From: Terriglobia bacterium
GTDB taxonomy: Bacteria > Acidobacteriota > Terriglobia > Terriglobales > Acidobacteriaceae
NCBI GenBank assembly: GCA_020072815.1
Contig: JAIQGE010000005.1
Location: 62,001 to 126,000 of the forward strand
Length of the DNA: 64,000 bases
Direction of reading: 5' to 3'
Part shown: piece after piece, positions 54,377 to 63,796 of the stretch
Layout: the number at the start of each line of letters is the position of its first letter
Position numbering within the stretch: position 1 is the stretch's first letter
Notes under the pieces: generated by a model
What the model was told of the DNA's origin: nothing
The model's input: only the letters and a program-made list of their open reading frames with translations
Databases searched by the model: none
Position numbers and translations under genes: made by a program

Positions 54377-55957
54377 TTACCCCAGCTTCGCCACCTCATA
54401 CAGGTATTCCACAAAGCTCATCACGGCGCCGTCCATGCCTTGCATCTTCGGATTGGCCGACTCAATCACGTAGTACTCATCCGGCGCGTGGGCGCCGCTG
54501 CCGTGGCCCAAGCCGAAGTGTCCGGCGGGAAGTTTCAGCGGCTCGCCGGTAAAGACGTAACCGGGCCACGAGCCGGCATTGCGCGGAAGCATGATGGGCT
54601 CCACGCCGCCGCGTTTGTAAACGTTCAACTCCGCGCGGATCACGCCGGCATCGGCTGACGTGCTGTTGGGATCGTAGCCGCCGGTCATGTTGACTTCAAT
54701 ATCGCCAAACCCGTGTTTGGCCAGATGGGCCTTGAGCGCGGCCAACGCTTCGTCGGCTTTCATGTCGGGGACCAAGCGCAGGTCCATCTTGGCGACGGCG
54801 CGGTGCGGCAGAATCGTCTTGCCTCCCGGTCCGGTGTAGCCGCCGACCAGGCCCTCAATGTTCACCGTGGGCCGCGACATCAACAGTTCCAGTGACTCCT
54901 GGAAGCTCACGTCATGCAGCCAGTGCTCCACGCCCAGAGATTTCTTGGCGCCGGTTTCATTCATTCGCTTCGCGGCGGTGGCGATCATGGCTTTTTCGTC
55001 GGCGGAAATCGGGCGGGCTTTGTCGGCGAAGCCTTCAATCGCCGGATCCTGCCCGTCGGCGGTCACCAGCGTGTTCAGCGCTTTGATCAGGTGCCAGGCC
55101 GGCGAATCTAGCCGCGCCTTATTGCTGGAGTGGACGTCCGCGCGCGGGCCGCGTCCCCATTTTTCGCCGCTGGAGACCAGTTCCAGTTCGACCACGCCTT
55201 TTGCGCCCAGCGTGATGGTGACTTGCCCGTCCGGCGCCTGCGAAGCCGACGGCATAAAAATCCCCATCACTTTTTTCAACGCCGCCTGCACTTCCGGTCG
55301 GCGCACCACTTGCGGAAAATGCGGCGACCCAATTTCTTCTTCGCCTTCCGCCACCAGCACCAGGTTCACTGGCAGTTTTTTACCCGCGCCTTTGATGGCA
55401 TGCAGCGCGGCGATGAATGACGCTTCCGGACCTTTCTGATTGACCGCACCTCGCCCGACGATCACTTTGCCGAAGCCGGGCTTGTCCACCAGGCGCGCTT
55501 CCCACGGCGGCGACGTCCACTCGCTGGGGTCCACCTGCTTTACGTCATACATGAAGTACAGCCCAAGAGTCTTCGGCGCGCCGGCGTCGAGTGTGGCGAA
55601 GATGCCGGGCTGTCCGTCGGTGGGGACCTTGCTCACCTGCTGGAAGCCGGCGTCGCGGAACATCTGCATGGTCAGCTCGCAGCCTTCACTCATGCCGCGG
55701 TTCTCGGCGGCAATGGACGGCTGCTTGATCCACGTCTGCAGGCGTTGCAGCGCTTCGTCATGCCGCTTGGCGATCTCGGCGCGGATGGCGGCTAGGTCGT
55801 CATCCGGCATCAGCGTGAATGCCGACGCGAAGCTGTTCTCCGCCGTGGCCCAGCGGGGAAGAGCCAGGGTTGCGGCTCCGGCGGCGGCGCCGGCGAGAAA
55901 CTTGCGGCGGGCAACGGGCTTGCGAAGCGTGCTGTTGTCTTGCTGATCGGTAGGCAT
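54377..55957 (-). CDS. Tat-exported M20-family peptidase-like protein with altered metal site
   Basis: The roughly 526-residue product starts at 55957 with ACAGGAG upstream and has a twin-arginine signal (ARRKFLAGAAAGAATLALP), so it is exported folded. The body is an M20 peptidase: GRGAVNQKGPEASF, VAEGEEEIGSPHF, a dimerisation domain and GHGSGAHAPDEYYVI at the end. The usual first ligands are changed: GHYDV reads FMYDV (His to Met) and DxKG reads NQKG (Asp to Asn). The later EEE and final His are kept. I recall a subfamily with the same replacements, so these need not mean loss of activity. Confidence 0.85.
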   Translation of the reverse strand: MPTDQQDNSTLRKPVARRKFLAGAAAGAATLALPRWATAENSFASAFTLMPDDDLAAIRAEIAKRHDEALQRLQTWIKQPSIAAENRGMSEGCELTMQMFRDAGFQQVSKVPTDGQPGIFATLDAGAPKTLGLYFMYDVKQVDPSEWTSPPWEARLVDKPGFGKVIVGRGAVNQKGPEASFIAALHAIKGAGKKLPVNLVLVAEGEEEIGSPHFPQVVRRPEVQAALKKVMGIFMPSASQAPDGQVTITLGAKGVVELELVSSGEKWGRGPRADVHSSNKARLDSPAWHLIKALNTLVTADGQDPAIEGFADKARPISADEKAMIATAAKRMNETGAKKSLGVEHWLHDVSFQESLELLMSRPTVNIEGLVGGYTGPGGKTILPHRAVAKMDLRLVPDMKADEALAALKAHLAKHGFGDIEVNMTGGYDPNSTSADAGVIRAELNVYKRGGVEPIMLPRNAGSWPGYVFTGEPLKLPAGHFGLGHGSGAHAPDEYYVIESANPKMQGMDGAVMSFVEYLYEVAKLG

Positions 55958-56170
55958 GGGTTGGCTCCTGTCCGGAAGGTTGGAACGGCGGATTATATGT
56001 GAGCGATTGTGCGGCGGCAATCAGGTTCGCCGCAAAAGCTATAATGACCGCCGGCCGTCTAAAGGTAGTGAGGAGAGAAAGAAATGATGCCCACGCGGCG
56101 CAGCCGGGGCAAAGTACAATCATGCTTTCAGCCAAATTCTGAACTCGTCAACAGGAGAACCGAGAGAACC

Positions 56171-56563
56171 ATGACCAGGAAGATTTTTGCCATCGTCGCC
56201 GTTGTTGGCATGCTCGCGCTCAACAGCCTGGCCTTACAGCATGACCAGGCGCCCAAACCGGCTCCCAAAGCCGCAGCCAAAGGTCCGGTGCAGACCTTTA
56301 GCGGCGAAATCTCTGACGGCCAGTGCGCCAAGAACGGATCCCATGAGTCGGTGATGAAAAAAGCCAGCATCAACACCGCCGCCAACTGCACCAAGGGCTG
56401 CGCCCGCAGCCACGAGTACGTGCTATTCAACACCAAAAGCAAAAAGATCTACCGGCTGGACGATCAGAATGCGCCGGCCAAGTTCGCGGCACAGAACGTC
56501 AAGATCACCGGCAATTTGGACGGCGATACCATCCACGTGGTGAAGATTGAGGGTGTGAAGTAG
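56171..56563 (+). CDS. Small secreted protein, hypothetical
   Basis: The 130-residue product has a signal peptide (RKIFAIVAVVGMLALNSLA) and a mature domain with three Cys (DGQCAKNG, NCTKGCARSHEYVLF) that may form disulfides. The C-terminus reads as a beta-rich domain (NAPAKFAAQNVKITGNLDGDTIHVVKIEG) like small periplasmic binding modules. An AGGAG lies upstream of the ATG at 56171; longer frames exist but would precede the signal. No family was recognised with confidence. Confidence 0.72.
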   Translation: MTRKIFAIVAVVGMLALNSLALQHDQAPKPAPKAAAKGPVQTFSGEISDGQCAKNGSHESVMKKASINTAANCTKGCARSHEYVLFNTKSKKIYRLDDQNAPAKFAAQNVKITGNLDGDTIHVVKIEGVK

Positions 56564-56612
56564 CGGAAAGCGATGCTCGTTGTCATCGTGGCCGGCCTCG
56601 CTGATGGCGGCC

Positions 56613-57434
56613 TCACATGTGGAACGTTATGCTGACCGTGGTTTCCACCTCAACTGGCTCGCCTTTGAGCATGTAAGGACGATAGCGCCACTGCTTCACC
56701 GCGCCGACGGCAGCTTGCGTCAATTCCGGCGGGCCGGAAACCACGCGCAAATTGTGGATAGCCCCATCTCTTCCTATCGTCGCTTGCAGCAGTACCGTCC
56801 CCTGAATGCGGCTGCGTCGCGCGTCTGGTGGATAGACCGGCATCACCCGGTGCACCAGCAAACCTTCACTCACGCCCTGCGACACGCGAATCCTTTGCGG
56901 AATACTCGGTCCATTCTTCTCAGCCTTGTCCTGGCTGGTTTCGCCTGGGGAAGGCGAAGGCGACGGAACGTCAGCTGCTTTTTCTGGCTTCTGGTCCTCA
57001 ACGTTTTCTGAAAACGCGAAGTTATACGGCATTGTGGTGTGGACTTTCACTGCCTGCCCGTTCCGGATATAGGGCTTGAATTTCCACTTCTTGAAGGCAT
57101 CCGCTGCGGCCTGGGCCAGGATCGGCTCGCCGCTGACGATCTCCGTGCTTTCCACGTCGCCGGTTTCCGAGATCAGCAGCCCGATCATCACTTGCCCTTG
57201 CAGTTTCAGTTCGCGCGCTTTCAGCGGATAGGGCGCGCGTGGAGCTTTGATGCTCTCCAGCCGGGTCGAATCCGGAATCGCGGAGCTTCCCGGCTCTGCG
57301 GTTTTTGCCGGCGTGGACTCATTGGCCGCAGGTTTTGCTTCGTCGCCCGATGGTTTGGTCGCGGTCTGGGCGTTCGCGCAAAATCCCGCCGCAAGCAACA
57401 CCAGCGCAAGGGTCGGTTTTTCAAAGCAACGCAT
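56613..57434 (-). CDS. TonB-family protein with two TonB C-terminal domains
   Basis: The 273-residue product has a signal peptide (LALVLLAAGFCANA), a Pro/Glu/Lys-rich linker and two TonB_C domains (residues about 60-140: PYPLKARELKLQGQVMIGLLISETGDVES; and 190-270: VYPPDARRSRIQGTVLLQATIGRDGAIH). Classical TonB has one domain after an inner-membrane helix; here the N-terminus looks like a cleavable signal, so it may be periplasmic. No ExbB/ExbD genes are adjacent. Confidence 0.83.
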   Translation of the reverse strand: MRCFEKPTLALVLLAAGFCANAQTATKPSGDEAKPAANESTPAKTAEPGSSAIPDSTRLESIKAPRAPYPLKARELKLQGQVMIGLLISETGDVESTEIVSGEPILAQAAADAFKKWKFKPYIRNGQAVKVHTTMPYNFAFSENVEDQKPEKAADVPSPSPSPGETSQDKAEKNGPSIPQRIRVSQGVSEGLLVHRVMPVYPPDARRSRIQGTVLLQATIGRDGAIHNLRVVSGPPELTQAAVGAVKQWRYRPYMLKGEPVEVETTVSITFHM

Positions 57435-57652
57435 AAAGAACTGCTGATTATAGCTTGCAGCCTGAAAGAACTTTGCGCCGGACCTCCGAGCGCTTTGCTT
57501 CCTCCCGCCGTTTCAGGGGGTGATTAAGCAGGTTACCGTAGGACATTGCCGTATAGCTTTTGGATAACAGGTGATATGACTTGCAGTAATATAGGAGTAT
57601 CTGGCCGGAAGTTCTATAGTTCACACAGTCAACAGCCGCTTCGATCCACATT

Positions 57653-58372
57653 ATGGCGCAACTGGCAGGAACTGAGCGAGGTCGCAGAAGTTCTCGTGTC
57701 CTGGTGTCGCTGGCCTTGTCGGTTTCCGGCCAGAAGAGTGATGGCTCGCACGTAAGTGGTGCAGCGGAAACCATTTTGGTCAACCGGCATGGGGCCCGCA
57801 TACGGTCCACCGTACCCCTGGAACCGAGTATGGAAGTACGTGTCTGCCTGCTCGCACCGTACAAGTGGCGTGTTGGCCAAGTGGTCTGGGCCGACAATGG
57901 CGAAAAAGAATACGGCATTGAACTTCATCGTCCGGAGAACTTCTGGGGGATCTTTTTCCCGCCTGAAGATTGGGAACTAGGCATTCCGGCGGTGACCGTC
58001 TTCAGCTCCCAGGAAGCCAGCGGCGCCACCCAGCCCCGTAGCGCGCAAAAGAAACGCAAGGAACCTTCGTCTGAACTGCCTTCCTTGAACGTCCCCGAAG
58101 GCGGCACCATCGCGATTCTCCGCGGCATCGCCACCAACGGCATGCCTTTTCAGGAACGCGACCTTATTCTTCCCGTGGGCGACCGCCACGCCACCATGCT
58201 GATTGGGCCCCTGGTGGAGTTGGGTTCCACCATGAGCGTGATCTTCAGCAAGCAGACCGTGGAAAAAGCCGTGGTCACCGCGGTTTCCCACAGCCGTGAA
58301 TATGACCGCTGGCGCATCTGGCTGAACTTTGACCGCCCTCTGCATCTGGCCAAGCCCCACGGCGCAAACTGA
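57653..58372 (+). CDS. PilZ-domain protein
   Basis: The 239-residue product opens with a PilZ-like segment (RGRRSSRVLVSLALSVSG, then AAETILVNRHGARI). A second beta-rich part follows (residues about 140-225: FQERDLILPVGDRHATMLIGP). In PilZ domains the RxxxR and (D/N)xSxxG motifs bind c-di-GMP; the second motif is altered here (ETILVNRHGA), so binding is uncertain. It may join the second-messenger network of the pilus genes. Confidence 0.75.
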   Translation: MAQLAGTERGRRSSRVLVSLALSVSGQKSDGSHVSGAAETILVNRHGARIRSTVPLEPSMEVRVCLLAPYKWRVGQVVWADNGEKEYGIELHRPENFWGIFFPPEDWELGIPAVTVFSSQEASGATQPRSAQKKRKEPSSELPSLNVPEGGTIAILRGIATNGMPFQERDLILPVGDRHATMLIGPLVELGSTMSVIFSKQTVEKAVVTAVSHSREYDRWRIWLNFDRPLHLAKPHGAN

Positions 58373-58412
58373 CTCCGCGGTCGCTTGTTGGTTCGCTGCT
58401 GAACCGCCTTTG

Positions 58413-58456
58413 CTAGTTGCTAATCGCCAATTGCTGAGTGCTAATTGCTGATTGCT
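58413..58456. repeat. AATTGCTGATTGC-type dispersed repeat
   Basis: The text GCTAGTTGCTAATCGCCAATTGCTGAGTGCTAATTGCTGATTGC lies before the amidohydrolase gene and belongs to the same family as those near 28964, 29131 and 50141. Confidence 0.55.
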
Positions 58457-58500
58457 TCCCGTATACTCGTCCCTTGCTTTCCCTGAGGAGTTCACTTCAC

Positions 58501-59832
58501 ATGAAGCGCTTTGCCGTTCTTCTATTGCTTGCCGCCGTGTGCTTGCCCGTGGCCGTTCGTGGCCAGCAGCCTGCCAAGGCCGAACCCAAGACCGTGTACA
58601 TTCGCGCCGGCCATCTCTTTGATTCCACCTCCGACAGCGTTCGCGACAACGTGATCATCGTGGTGATGGGCGATCGCATACAGAACGTGGCGTCTGCGGC
58701 TTCGTTCAAGCTGCCGGCCGGCGCCACGGTGATTGATCTTTCCCACGCCACCGTGCTGCCCGGCCTGATTGATTGCCATACGCATCTGGGCGCGCGCGCC
58801 GACCGCTATGACGAGATTTACCGCTTCAAAGACACGCCCTTCAACCACGCTTTTGCCGCGGTCGTCCACGCGCGCAAGACCTTGGAAGCCGGTTTTACCA
58901 CGGTGCGCGACGTTGGCTCCGCGCCCTTTCTCGCCGTGGACCTGCGCAACTCCATCAATGAGGGCATGGTCCCCGGTCCGCGCATCGTGGCCAGCGGTCC
59001 CGGCATCTCCATCACCGGCGGCCATGGCGACCTCAACAACTACTCGCCGCAAACTCACGTGAGCATGTTCCCCGACGAGCGCGACTTCGGCATTGCCGAT
59101 GGCGTTGATCAAGTCCGCCACGTGGTCCGCGCGCAGGTGAAGTACGGCGTGGACGTCATCAAGATCCTGGCTTCGGGCGGCGTGCTCTCCAAAGGCGACA
59201 GTCCGGGAGCGCCGCAGTTCACGCTGGAGGAACTGAAGGCCGCCGCCGACGAGGCGCACATGGCAGGACGCAAGATCGCCGCGCATGCCCACGGCGCGCA
59301 GGGCATCAAGAACGCCATCCTGGCCGGCATTGATTCCATCGAACACGCCAGCCTCATTGACGATGAAGGCATCCGCCTGGCCAAAGAGCACGGCGTGTAC
59401 CTGGTGATGGACATCTACAACGACGATTACATCCTGGGCAAAGCCATTGAGTTCGGCCTGCCCAAAGAGAATGTGGACAAGGAAAAGGCGGTGGGCCAGC
59501 GCCAGCGCGACAATTTTGAAAAAGCCTGGAAGGCCGGGGCCAAGATGGCCTTCGGCACGGACGCCGGCGTGTACCCGCACGGCGACAACGCCAAACAGTT
59601 CTTCTACATGGTGAAGTACGGCATGACTCCGGCGCAGGCCATCCGCGCCGCCACCAGCAGCGCCGCCGATTTGATTGGCCGCTCCAAAGATGTGGGCACG
59701 GTGGAAGCCGGCAAGTTTGCCGATCTGATCGCCGTAAGCGCCGATCCCCTCCAGGACGTCCGCGCGCTGGAGAACGTGGGCTTTGTGATGAAGGGCGGAG
59801 CGGTGGTGAAGGACACCCTCACGCGGAAGTAA
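58501..59832 (+). CDS. Exported amidohydrolase-family protein
   Basis: The roughly 443-residue product has a signal peptide (AVLLLLAAVCLPVAVRGQ) and an amidohydrolase barrel: DCHTHLGARAD (His-x-His), VIKILASGG (metal-bridging Lys), AHAHGAQG, SIEHASLI and FGTDAGVYPHGD (Asp). This is the imidazolonepropionase/prolidase-like subtype common in soil bacteria, with two metal ions. The substrate is unknown. The ATG at 58501 starts the signal peptide; an upstream open frame is not used. Confidence 0.9.
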   Translation: MKRFAVLLLLAAVCLPVAVRGQQPAKAEPKTVYIRAGHLFDSTSDSVRDNVIIVVMGDRIQNVASAASFKLPAGATVIDLSHATVLPGLIDCHTHLGARADRYDEIYRFKDTPFNHAFAAVVHARKTLEAGFTTVRDVGSAPFLAVDLRNSINEGMVPGPRIVASGPGISITGGHGDLNNYSPQTHVSMFPDERDFGIADGVDQVRHVVRAQVKYGVDVIKILASGGVLSKGDSPGAPQFTLEELKAAADEAHMAGRKIAAHAHGAQGIKNAILAGIDSIEHASLIDDEGIRLAKEHGVYLVMDIYNDDYILGKAIEFGLPKENVDKEKAVGQRQRDNFEKAWKAGAKMAFGTDAGVYPHGDNAKQFFYMVKYGMTPAQAIRAATSSAADLIGRSKDVGTVEAGKFADLIAVSADPLQDVRALENVGFVMKGGAVVKDTLTRK

Positions 59833-59860
59833 CGACCTTGCCCGCGCGCTGCCGATCCCA

Positions 59861-60074
59861 CAGGTCATGCGTTTCTGGTTCATGTGATCACAACTTCAGA
59901 GGTTAACCAGACCCGATGAATCACTGCGCCCCAGCGCCGTTGGCGCGAAACAGCCTAGCCCTGCCAATCCCCGCAGGTCAGGCGTTTCTGGTTCATGTGA
60001 TCACAACTTCAGAGGTTAACCAGACCCGATGAATTACTGCACCCCAGCGCCGCAGGCGCGAAACAGCCTAGCCC
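59861..60074. repeat. Tandem pair of 101-bp direct repeats
   Basis: Two copies of about 101 bp (59861-59961 and 59974-60074, period 113) read CAGGTCA(T/G)GCGTTTCTGG...CAGCGCC(GT/GC)...GGCGCGAAACAGCCTAGCCC. They differ at a handful of positions. The CAGCGCC...GGCGCGAAACAGCCTAGCCC half recurs, inverted, near 43801-43848. The second copy is followed by ACCCCGGAAGGGGT, a short palindrome. Confidence 0.85.
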
Positions 60075-60140
60075 ACCCCGGAAGGGGTGGGTGGATGGAG
60101 AAAAGCAAAAGAGCCCCAGAGGGGCGACACAGGATAGACG

Positions 60141-60169
60141 GAAGAAAAAGGACGCCTCACGGCGTCCTT
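60141..60169 (-). terminator. Terminator of the exported-protein gene at 60194-60847
   Basis: On the minus strand a 9-bp stem AAGGACGCC / GGCGTCCTT with a GTGA loop is followed by TTTTCTTCC. Confidence 0.82.
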
Positions 60170-60193
60170 CGTGTTTCCATTCCACCTGATCGC

Positions 60194-60847
60194 TTAGCGC
60201 GGCGGCCGGCCTCCCATCGCGCCCATATCCATTTTCGTGTAGTCGCTGGGGACCTTGAAGAGCGCAGGGTCTTGCGGGCCCTCTTTGATGTTGGTGTACA
60301 GCGTGGTGATCTCGCCGCTGATTACTTTGATGGGAAAATGAATTCTCTGGTCCATCCAGTAGGTTTGTATTTTGCCGCTCTTCTCCGTGAGCTCCCACTT
60401 GTCGCACGGCCGGCCGTCAATGGATTCCACGCCGAGCTTTTTGCAGGTAGCGCCTTCACGGCCGGAGCACGGGTCGCCGCCTCTGAGCATGTCGGAAAAC
60501 TTGGGCATGCGCTGGGTCATGGGGCTGTCTCTGTCCGTGGAGAACTCCATGTACATGTGTTGCTCGGTCATCAGCATGTACATCATTTTCGCTGGCCCAT
60601 CCACGATCATGATCATCTTGCCGCCCATCGGCCCGGCTTTCTTGGTCTCGCCGCCGGCATTGCTCATGTCCACGCGCATTCTGGGCATTGAGACATAAAT
60701 CTTTCCCGTCATGTTCAGGTTGCCATTGGCAGACGTGGTGGAGGTATCTGCGGAAAACTGCGGCGGGCCCTGGACAGCAAGGGCGGCAGAAGCTGCCAGA
60801 AGCGTCAGGGTTAGAATCGCCAGCTTGGCGGAGAGGCTCGGTTTCAC
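60194..60847 (-). CDS. Exported protein with DUF4412-like domain
   Basis: The 217-residue product has a signal peptide (LAILTLTLLAASAALA) and a Met-rich mature domain (SMPRMRVDMSNAGG, MYMLMTEQHMYMEFS) with Cys in GGDPCSGREGATCKK. The pattern fits the DUF4412-type family of outer-envelope proteins. The start is a GTG at 60847 with AAGGAG upstream. A terminator follows it. The function is unknown. Confidence 0.82.
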   Translation of the reverse strand: MKPSLSAKLAILTLTLLAASAALAVQGPPQFSADTSTTSANGNLNMTGKIYVSMPRMRVDMSNAGGETKKAGPMGGKMIMIVDGPAKMMYMLMTEQHMYMEFSTDRDSPMTQRMPKFSDMLRGGDPCSGREGATCKKLGVESIDGRPCDKWELTEKSGKIQTYWMDQRIHFPIKVISGEITTLYTNIKEGPQDPALFKVPSDYTKMDMGAMGGRPPR

Positions 60848-61015
60848 GATTTTCTTTTCTCCTTGAAATTGTGATCGCGGACAAGCTGTTTATACACCAA
60901 GAATCCCGCTACCGGACCACAGACGCGATGTACGTGTTTACTCTTTGGGATTAGACTCCACTTGACTTTAGGGCATCTTGCAATCAACTTTGAGGTATCG
61001 AGAAAGAGGTCCCTT

Positions 61016-61387
61016 ATGCGATTTCTGGCAGCAATCATTCTTACGGCCGTTTCTCTGGCTTTGACTGGAAATGCCGGACAGCAGAAACCGGCCGGAAGCA
61101 CTCCCGCGATCGTCGCAAAATCTTCACCCGCTCCATCCGCCACCCAGGCGGAGCGTGCCGCCGCTCGTCCCGGCGCCGCTCGTCCTGACGCCGTTCACCC
61201 AGACGACCAGCAAGCCCTGCGTGAAGACCTGAAGAAAATGCGCGTGATCCTGCACCAGATGGAAACCAATTTGGCTTTCGTGGACAGCAGCCCGTCTGCG
61301 CTCAAGCACCAATTCCAACTGGAAATTGACATGTGGCGCACGCTGATTGACCAGATGGAGCGGCGGCTTCCTCCGAACTCGCGCTAA
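61016..61387 (+). CDS. Small exported hypothetical protein
   Basis: The 123-residue product has a signal peptide (MRFLAAIILTAVSLALTGNA), an Ala/Pro-rich linker and a helical C-terminal half (DDQQALREDLKKMRVILHQMETNLAFVDSS...IDMWRTLIDQMERRLPP), likely coiled coil. GAAAGAGGT lies a few bases before the ATG. No family recognised. It is divergent from the DUF4412-like gene. Confidence 0.7.
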   Translation: MRFLAAIILTAVSLALTGNAGQQKPAGSTPAIVAKSSPAPSATQAERAAARPGAARPDAVHPDDQQALREDLKKMRVILHQMETNLAFVDSSPSALKHQFQLEIDMWRTLIDQMERRLPPNSR

Positions 61388-61575
61388 CCGGCAAGTTGCA
61401 AGAGAATGCAGCCTAAAATCCGGCAATTTCGGCGGTCCCGGCAATCTTCATGCCTGCAAGCTCTTGTTGCATCCTGTGTAGTGCACTAGTAGACTCTTGC
61501 GCAGCAAGACTTAAGTCTCTCAGGCAATCTCAACGCGTTGCGCTGAACGCGGCTAAGCGAGTTGTTGAGGTATTT

Positions 61576-62880
61576 GTGTCTCCCGAACCGGTCCATTCGC
61601 ACAAACTCGCATTGTCCACACCGCCGGCAGTTCCGGGAAGGGTTTCGCGCGCCAGCCGGCTCGCGGCTCTGCTGATCGCGCTGCTGCTGGCGGCCCTTCC
61701 CGCGGCAGCCCAGTCGGTGTCGCGACCACGCCCCAAGGTCCGGACCATCACCGCGTTTGTCCGCCTGGAGCGCGCGTTATACAAGACACAGATTGCTGAC
61801 GCGCTTCGCGTGTTGCATACCGCGAAGGAAGAATTCACCGGGGCCGGCTATGAAGTGGAGACACTGCGCATCAGTACCCAGCCTTTTTCCGCCATCGTCC
61901 GGGGGATGAGTGAGTTCCAGGCCATCAACTTCTTCCACGACCTGGACAAACTGGCGCAGCAGCAGGGATTCATCCTGGACGTTGGTCCCGCCATGCTGCG
62001 CGACTCTGACGATCCCAGCCAGGCCGAGCTGCTGGCCCAGATCATTGCCGGCTCGCAGAACATCAACGGCTTCATCGTCGTAGCCGACGCTGCCGGCATC
62101 CACTGGAACGGGATTCATGAGGCCGCCCGCGTCATCAAGTATCTGGAAGAGCATACTGACCATGGCGACGGCAACTTCCGCTTCGCCGCGGCGGCTTTTC
62201 CTCCCGCCAACGCGCCCTTCTTCCCGGTGTCCTACACGCAGGGAACAGGCCATGGATTCGCCATTGGACTGGAATCGGCGGGCATCGTGAACCAGGCGTT
62301 TACCTCCGCCGGAGGCGATCTGCCCACTGCCAGCCTGCAGCTTACCGAAGCTCTGGGCGCTGAAGCCAAGAAAGCGGAAGAGATGGCCCGCCGCATTGAG
62401 AAGCTTACCGGCTGGAGTTACCTGGGCATTGATCTCACTCCGGTCCCGCTGAAAGAAGTTTCCATCGGCGCGGCGATGGAAACGTTGCTGGAAGGTCCCA
62501 TTGGTTCACCCGGAAGCCTGAGCGTGGCCTTCGCCATCACTTCAGCCCTGCGCCGCATTCCGGTGCTGCAAACCGGGTACAGCGGACTGATGCTTCCTGT
62601 TCTCGAGGACACGGTGCTGGCCCGGCGCTGGGAAGCTGGCCGCATCACACGCGACGCTTTGCTCTCTTACTCCGCCGTTTGCAGCGCCGGCCTGGACGCC
62701 ATTCCACTGCCCGGCGACATATCGCAACGCGAGCTGGCCAGCATCATCTCGGACATGGCCAGCCTGGCCGTGAAGTGGAAAAAGCCTCTCTCCGCGCGGC
62801 TGCTGCCCGCTGCCGGAAGAAGAGTCGGCGAGATGACCGACTTCAGCAGCCAGTATCTGGTGAACATCAGGATTCGCTAG
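61576..62880 (+). CDS. DUF711/UPF0210-family protein with N-terminal signal segment
   Basis: The roughly 434-residue product carries the DUF711 body: KVRTITAFVRLERALYKTQI, then VGPAMLRDSDDPSQAELLAQII, FFPVSYTQG, FAIGLESAGIVNQAF and GLDAIPLPGDIS. A hydrophobic segment (RLAALLIALLLAALPAAAQ) precedes it, so this copy is probably exported or anchored, unlike most family members, which are cytoplasmic. A GTG at 61576 with GAGGT five bases upstream is preferred; the frame stays open to 61450. No function is known for the family. Confidence 0.8.
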   Translation: MSPEPVHSHKLALSTPPAVPGRVSRASRLAALLIALLLAALPAAAQSVSRPRPKVRTITAFVRLERALYKTQIADALRVLHTAKEEFTGAGYEVETLRISTQPFSAIVRGMSEFQAINFFHDLDKLAQQQGFILDVGPAMLRDSDDPSQAELLAQIIAGSQNINGFIVVADAAGIHWNGIHEAARVIKYLEEHTDHGDGNFRFAAAAFPPANAPFFPVSYTQGTGHGFAIGLESAGIVNQAFTSAGGDLPTASLQLTEALGAEAKKAEEMARRIEKLTGWSYLGIDLTPVPLKEVSIGAAMETLLEGPIGSPGSLSVAFAITSALRRIPVLQTGYSGLMLPVLEDTVLARRWEAGRITRDALLSYSAVCSAGLDAIPLPGDISQRELASIISDMASLAVKWKKPLSARLLPAAGRRVGEMTDFSSQYLVNIRIR

Positions 62881-62941
62881 GCATTCCTATGTGCGCGTGT
62901 GGATGTCGATGGGAAAAGTGACGGTGGGCGTGACTGCAAGC

Positions 62942-63796
62942 TCAAACAGCAGGCATCGCGGCAGAATAGCGTATGTTGAATTGTGGGTACTTAGCGATCA
63001 AACCATCTAGTGCTGGAAGGTCGTACTTGGACCACTGATTGCTCAGTGCATACGTCTTGCCCTGACAATTGATCAGGTGTTCATTCGCGCAGATAAATCT
63101 TGTTAGCTTCTCCTCGCTCACCCCGTGATCCTGCGCTGCTGCCCTGAATTCCTCCTCATTCAACGTCCCGTCAAACAGAAGCCAAGTTCCCGATCCAAAT
63201 GCACTCGCTATCTCTTCCGGACTGATCTCTTTAGAAATAAGCTCCTTCACGACCGAGTAGATAAGCCATCGTTTGTACAATGATTTTTCTTCTCGATCGT
63301 TGACGTACAGATCGAACCGAGTCCAGTCCGCACTTCCAGAGGACGGTTGCTTCTCTTCGGCGAGTTTCTTTCTCAATTGAATCTGATACCCAGCTGCTTC
63401 GGGCAAAGGGATTATTTGTTGAACGTCGAGAATTACGCGCCCGGCAATCTCATAAGGCTGCAATTTCACGCACCTCACGTTCAGCCCGGATTCGTTCAGC
63501 CAGAGCACCGAGCTCGTGAGCTCTTTGGCGAACTCGGCCGCGACTAACACGATGTGCACCATTTGACCAAACCTGTCTTCCTGGGGCGCATCCCAACCTA
63601 AGAACTTTAGTATGGACGGTTCGGCACTTTCGGATCTTCCAGACTTTACAAGATACTCGCCGAATGCAGTGACGACTTCACTGAATGTCATGACGCTGAT
63701 CATTGCGGCGTAACGAATGGCCTGTAAATCCATGAAAGCGTTTTCGTCGCGCTTCAGTTCAACCACTACTAAGTTAGCCGACTTATCAATGCACAA
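62942..63796 (-). CDS. NucS/DUF91-like nuclease, 5' end unclear or truncated
   Basis: The product has a PD-(D/E)XK-type site: RRIDLLCIDKSANLVVVELKRDENAFMDLQAIRYAAMIS, with Asp and Glu-x-Lys as metal and catalytic residues. This matches single-strand-specific endonuclease (NucS-like) or DUF91 proteins. The rest (284 residues from the first usable start) includes a C-terminal domain with a RIL-like helix. The conserved core begins upstream of that start: E-D-S-R-R-R-I-D reads in frame to about 63844 and the frame stays open to 63949, but no ATG, GTG or TTG is found there. So the true N-terminus is missing, shifted or decayed. By eye it is more AT-rich than its neighbours. Confidence 0.6.
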   Translation of the reverse strand: MCIDKSANLVVVELKRDENAFMDLQAIRYAAMISVMTFSEVVTAFGEYLVKSGRSESAEPSILKFLGWDAPQEDRFGQMVHIVLVAAEFAKELTSSVLWLNESGLNVRCVKLQPYEIAGRVILDVQQIIPLPEAAGYQIQLRKKLAEEKQPSSGSADWTRFDLYVNDREEKSLYKRWLIYSVVKELISKEISPEEIASAFGSGTWLLFDGTLNEEEFRAAAQDHGVSEEKLTRFICANEHLINCQGKTYALSNQWSKYDLPALDGLIAKYPQFNIRYSAAMPAV

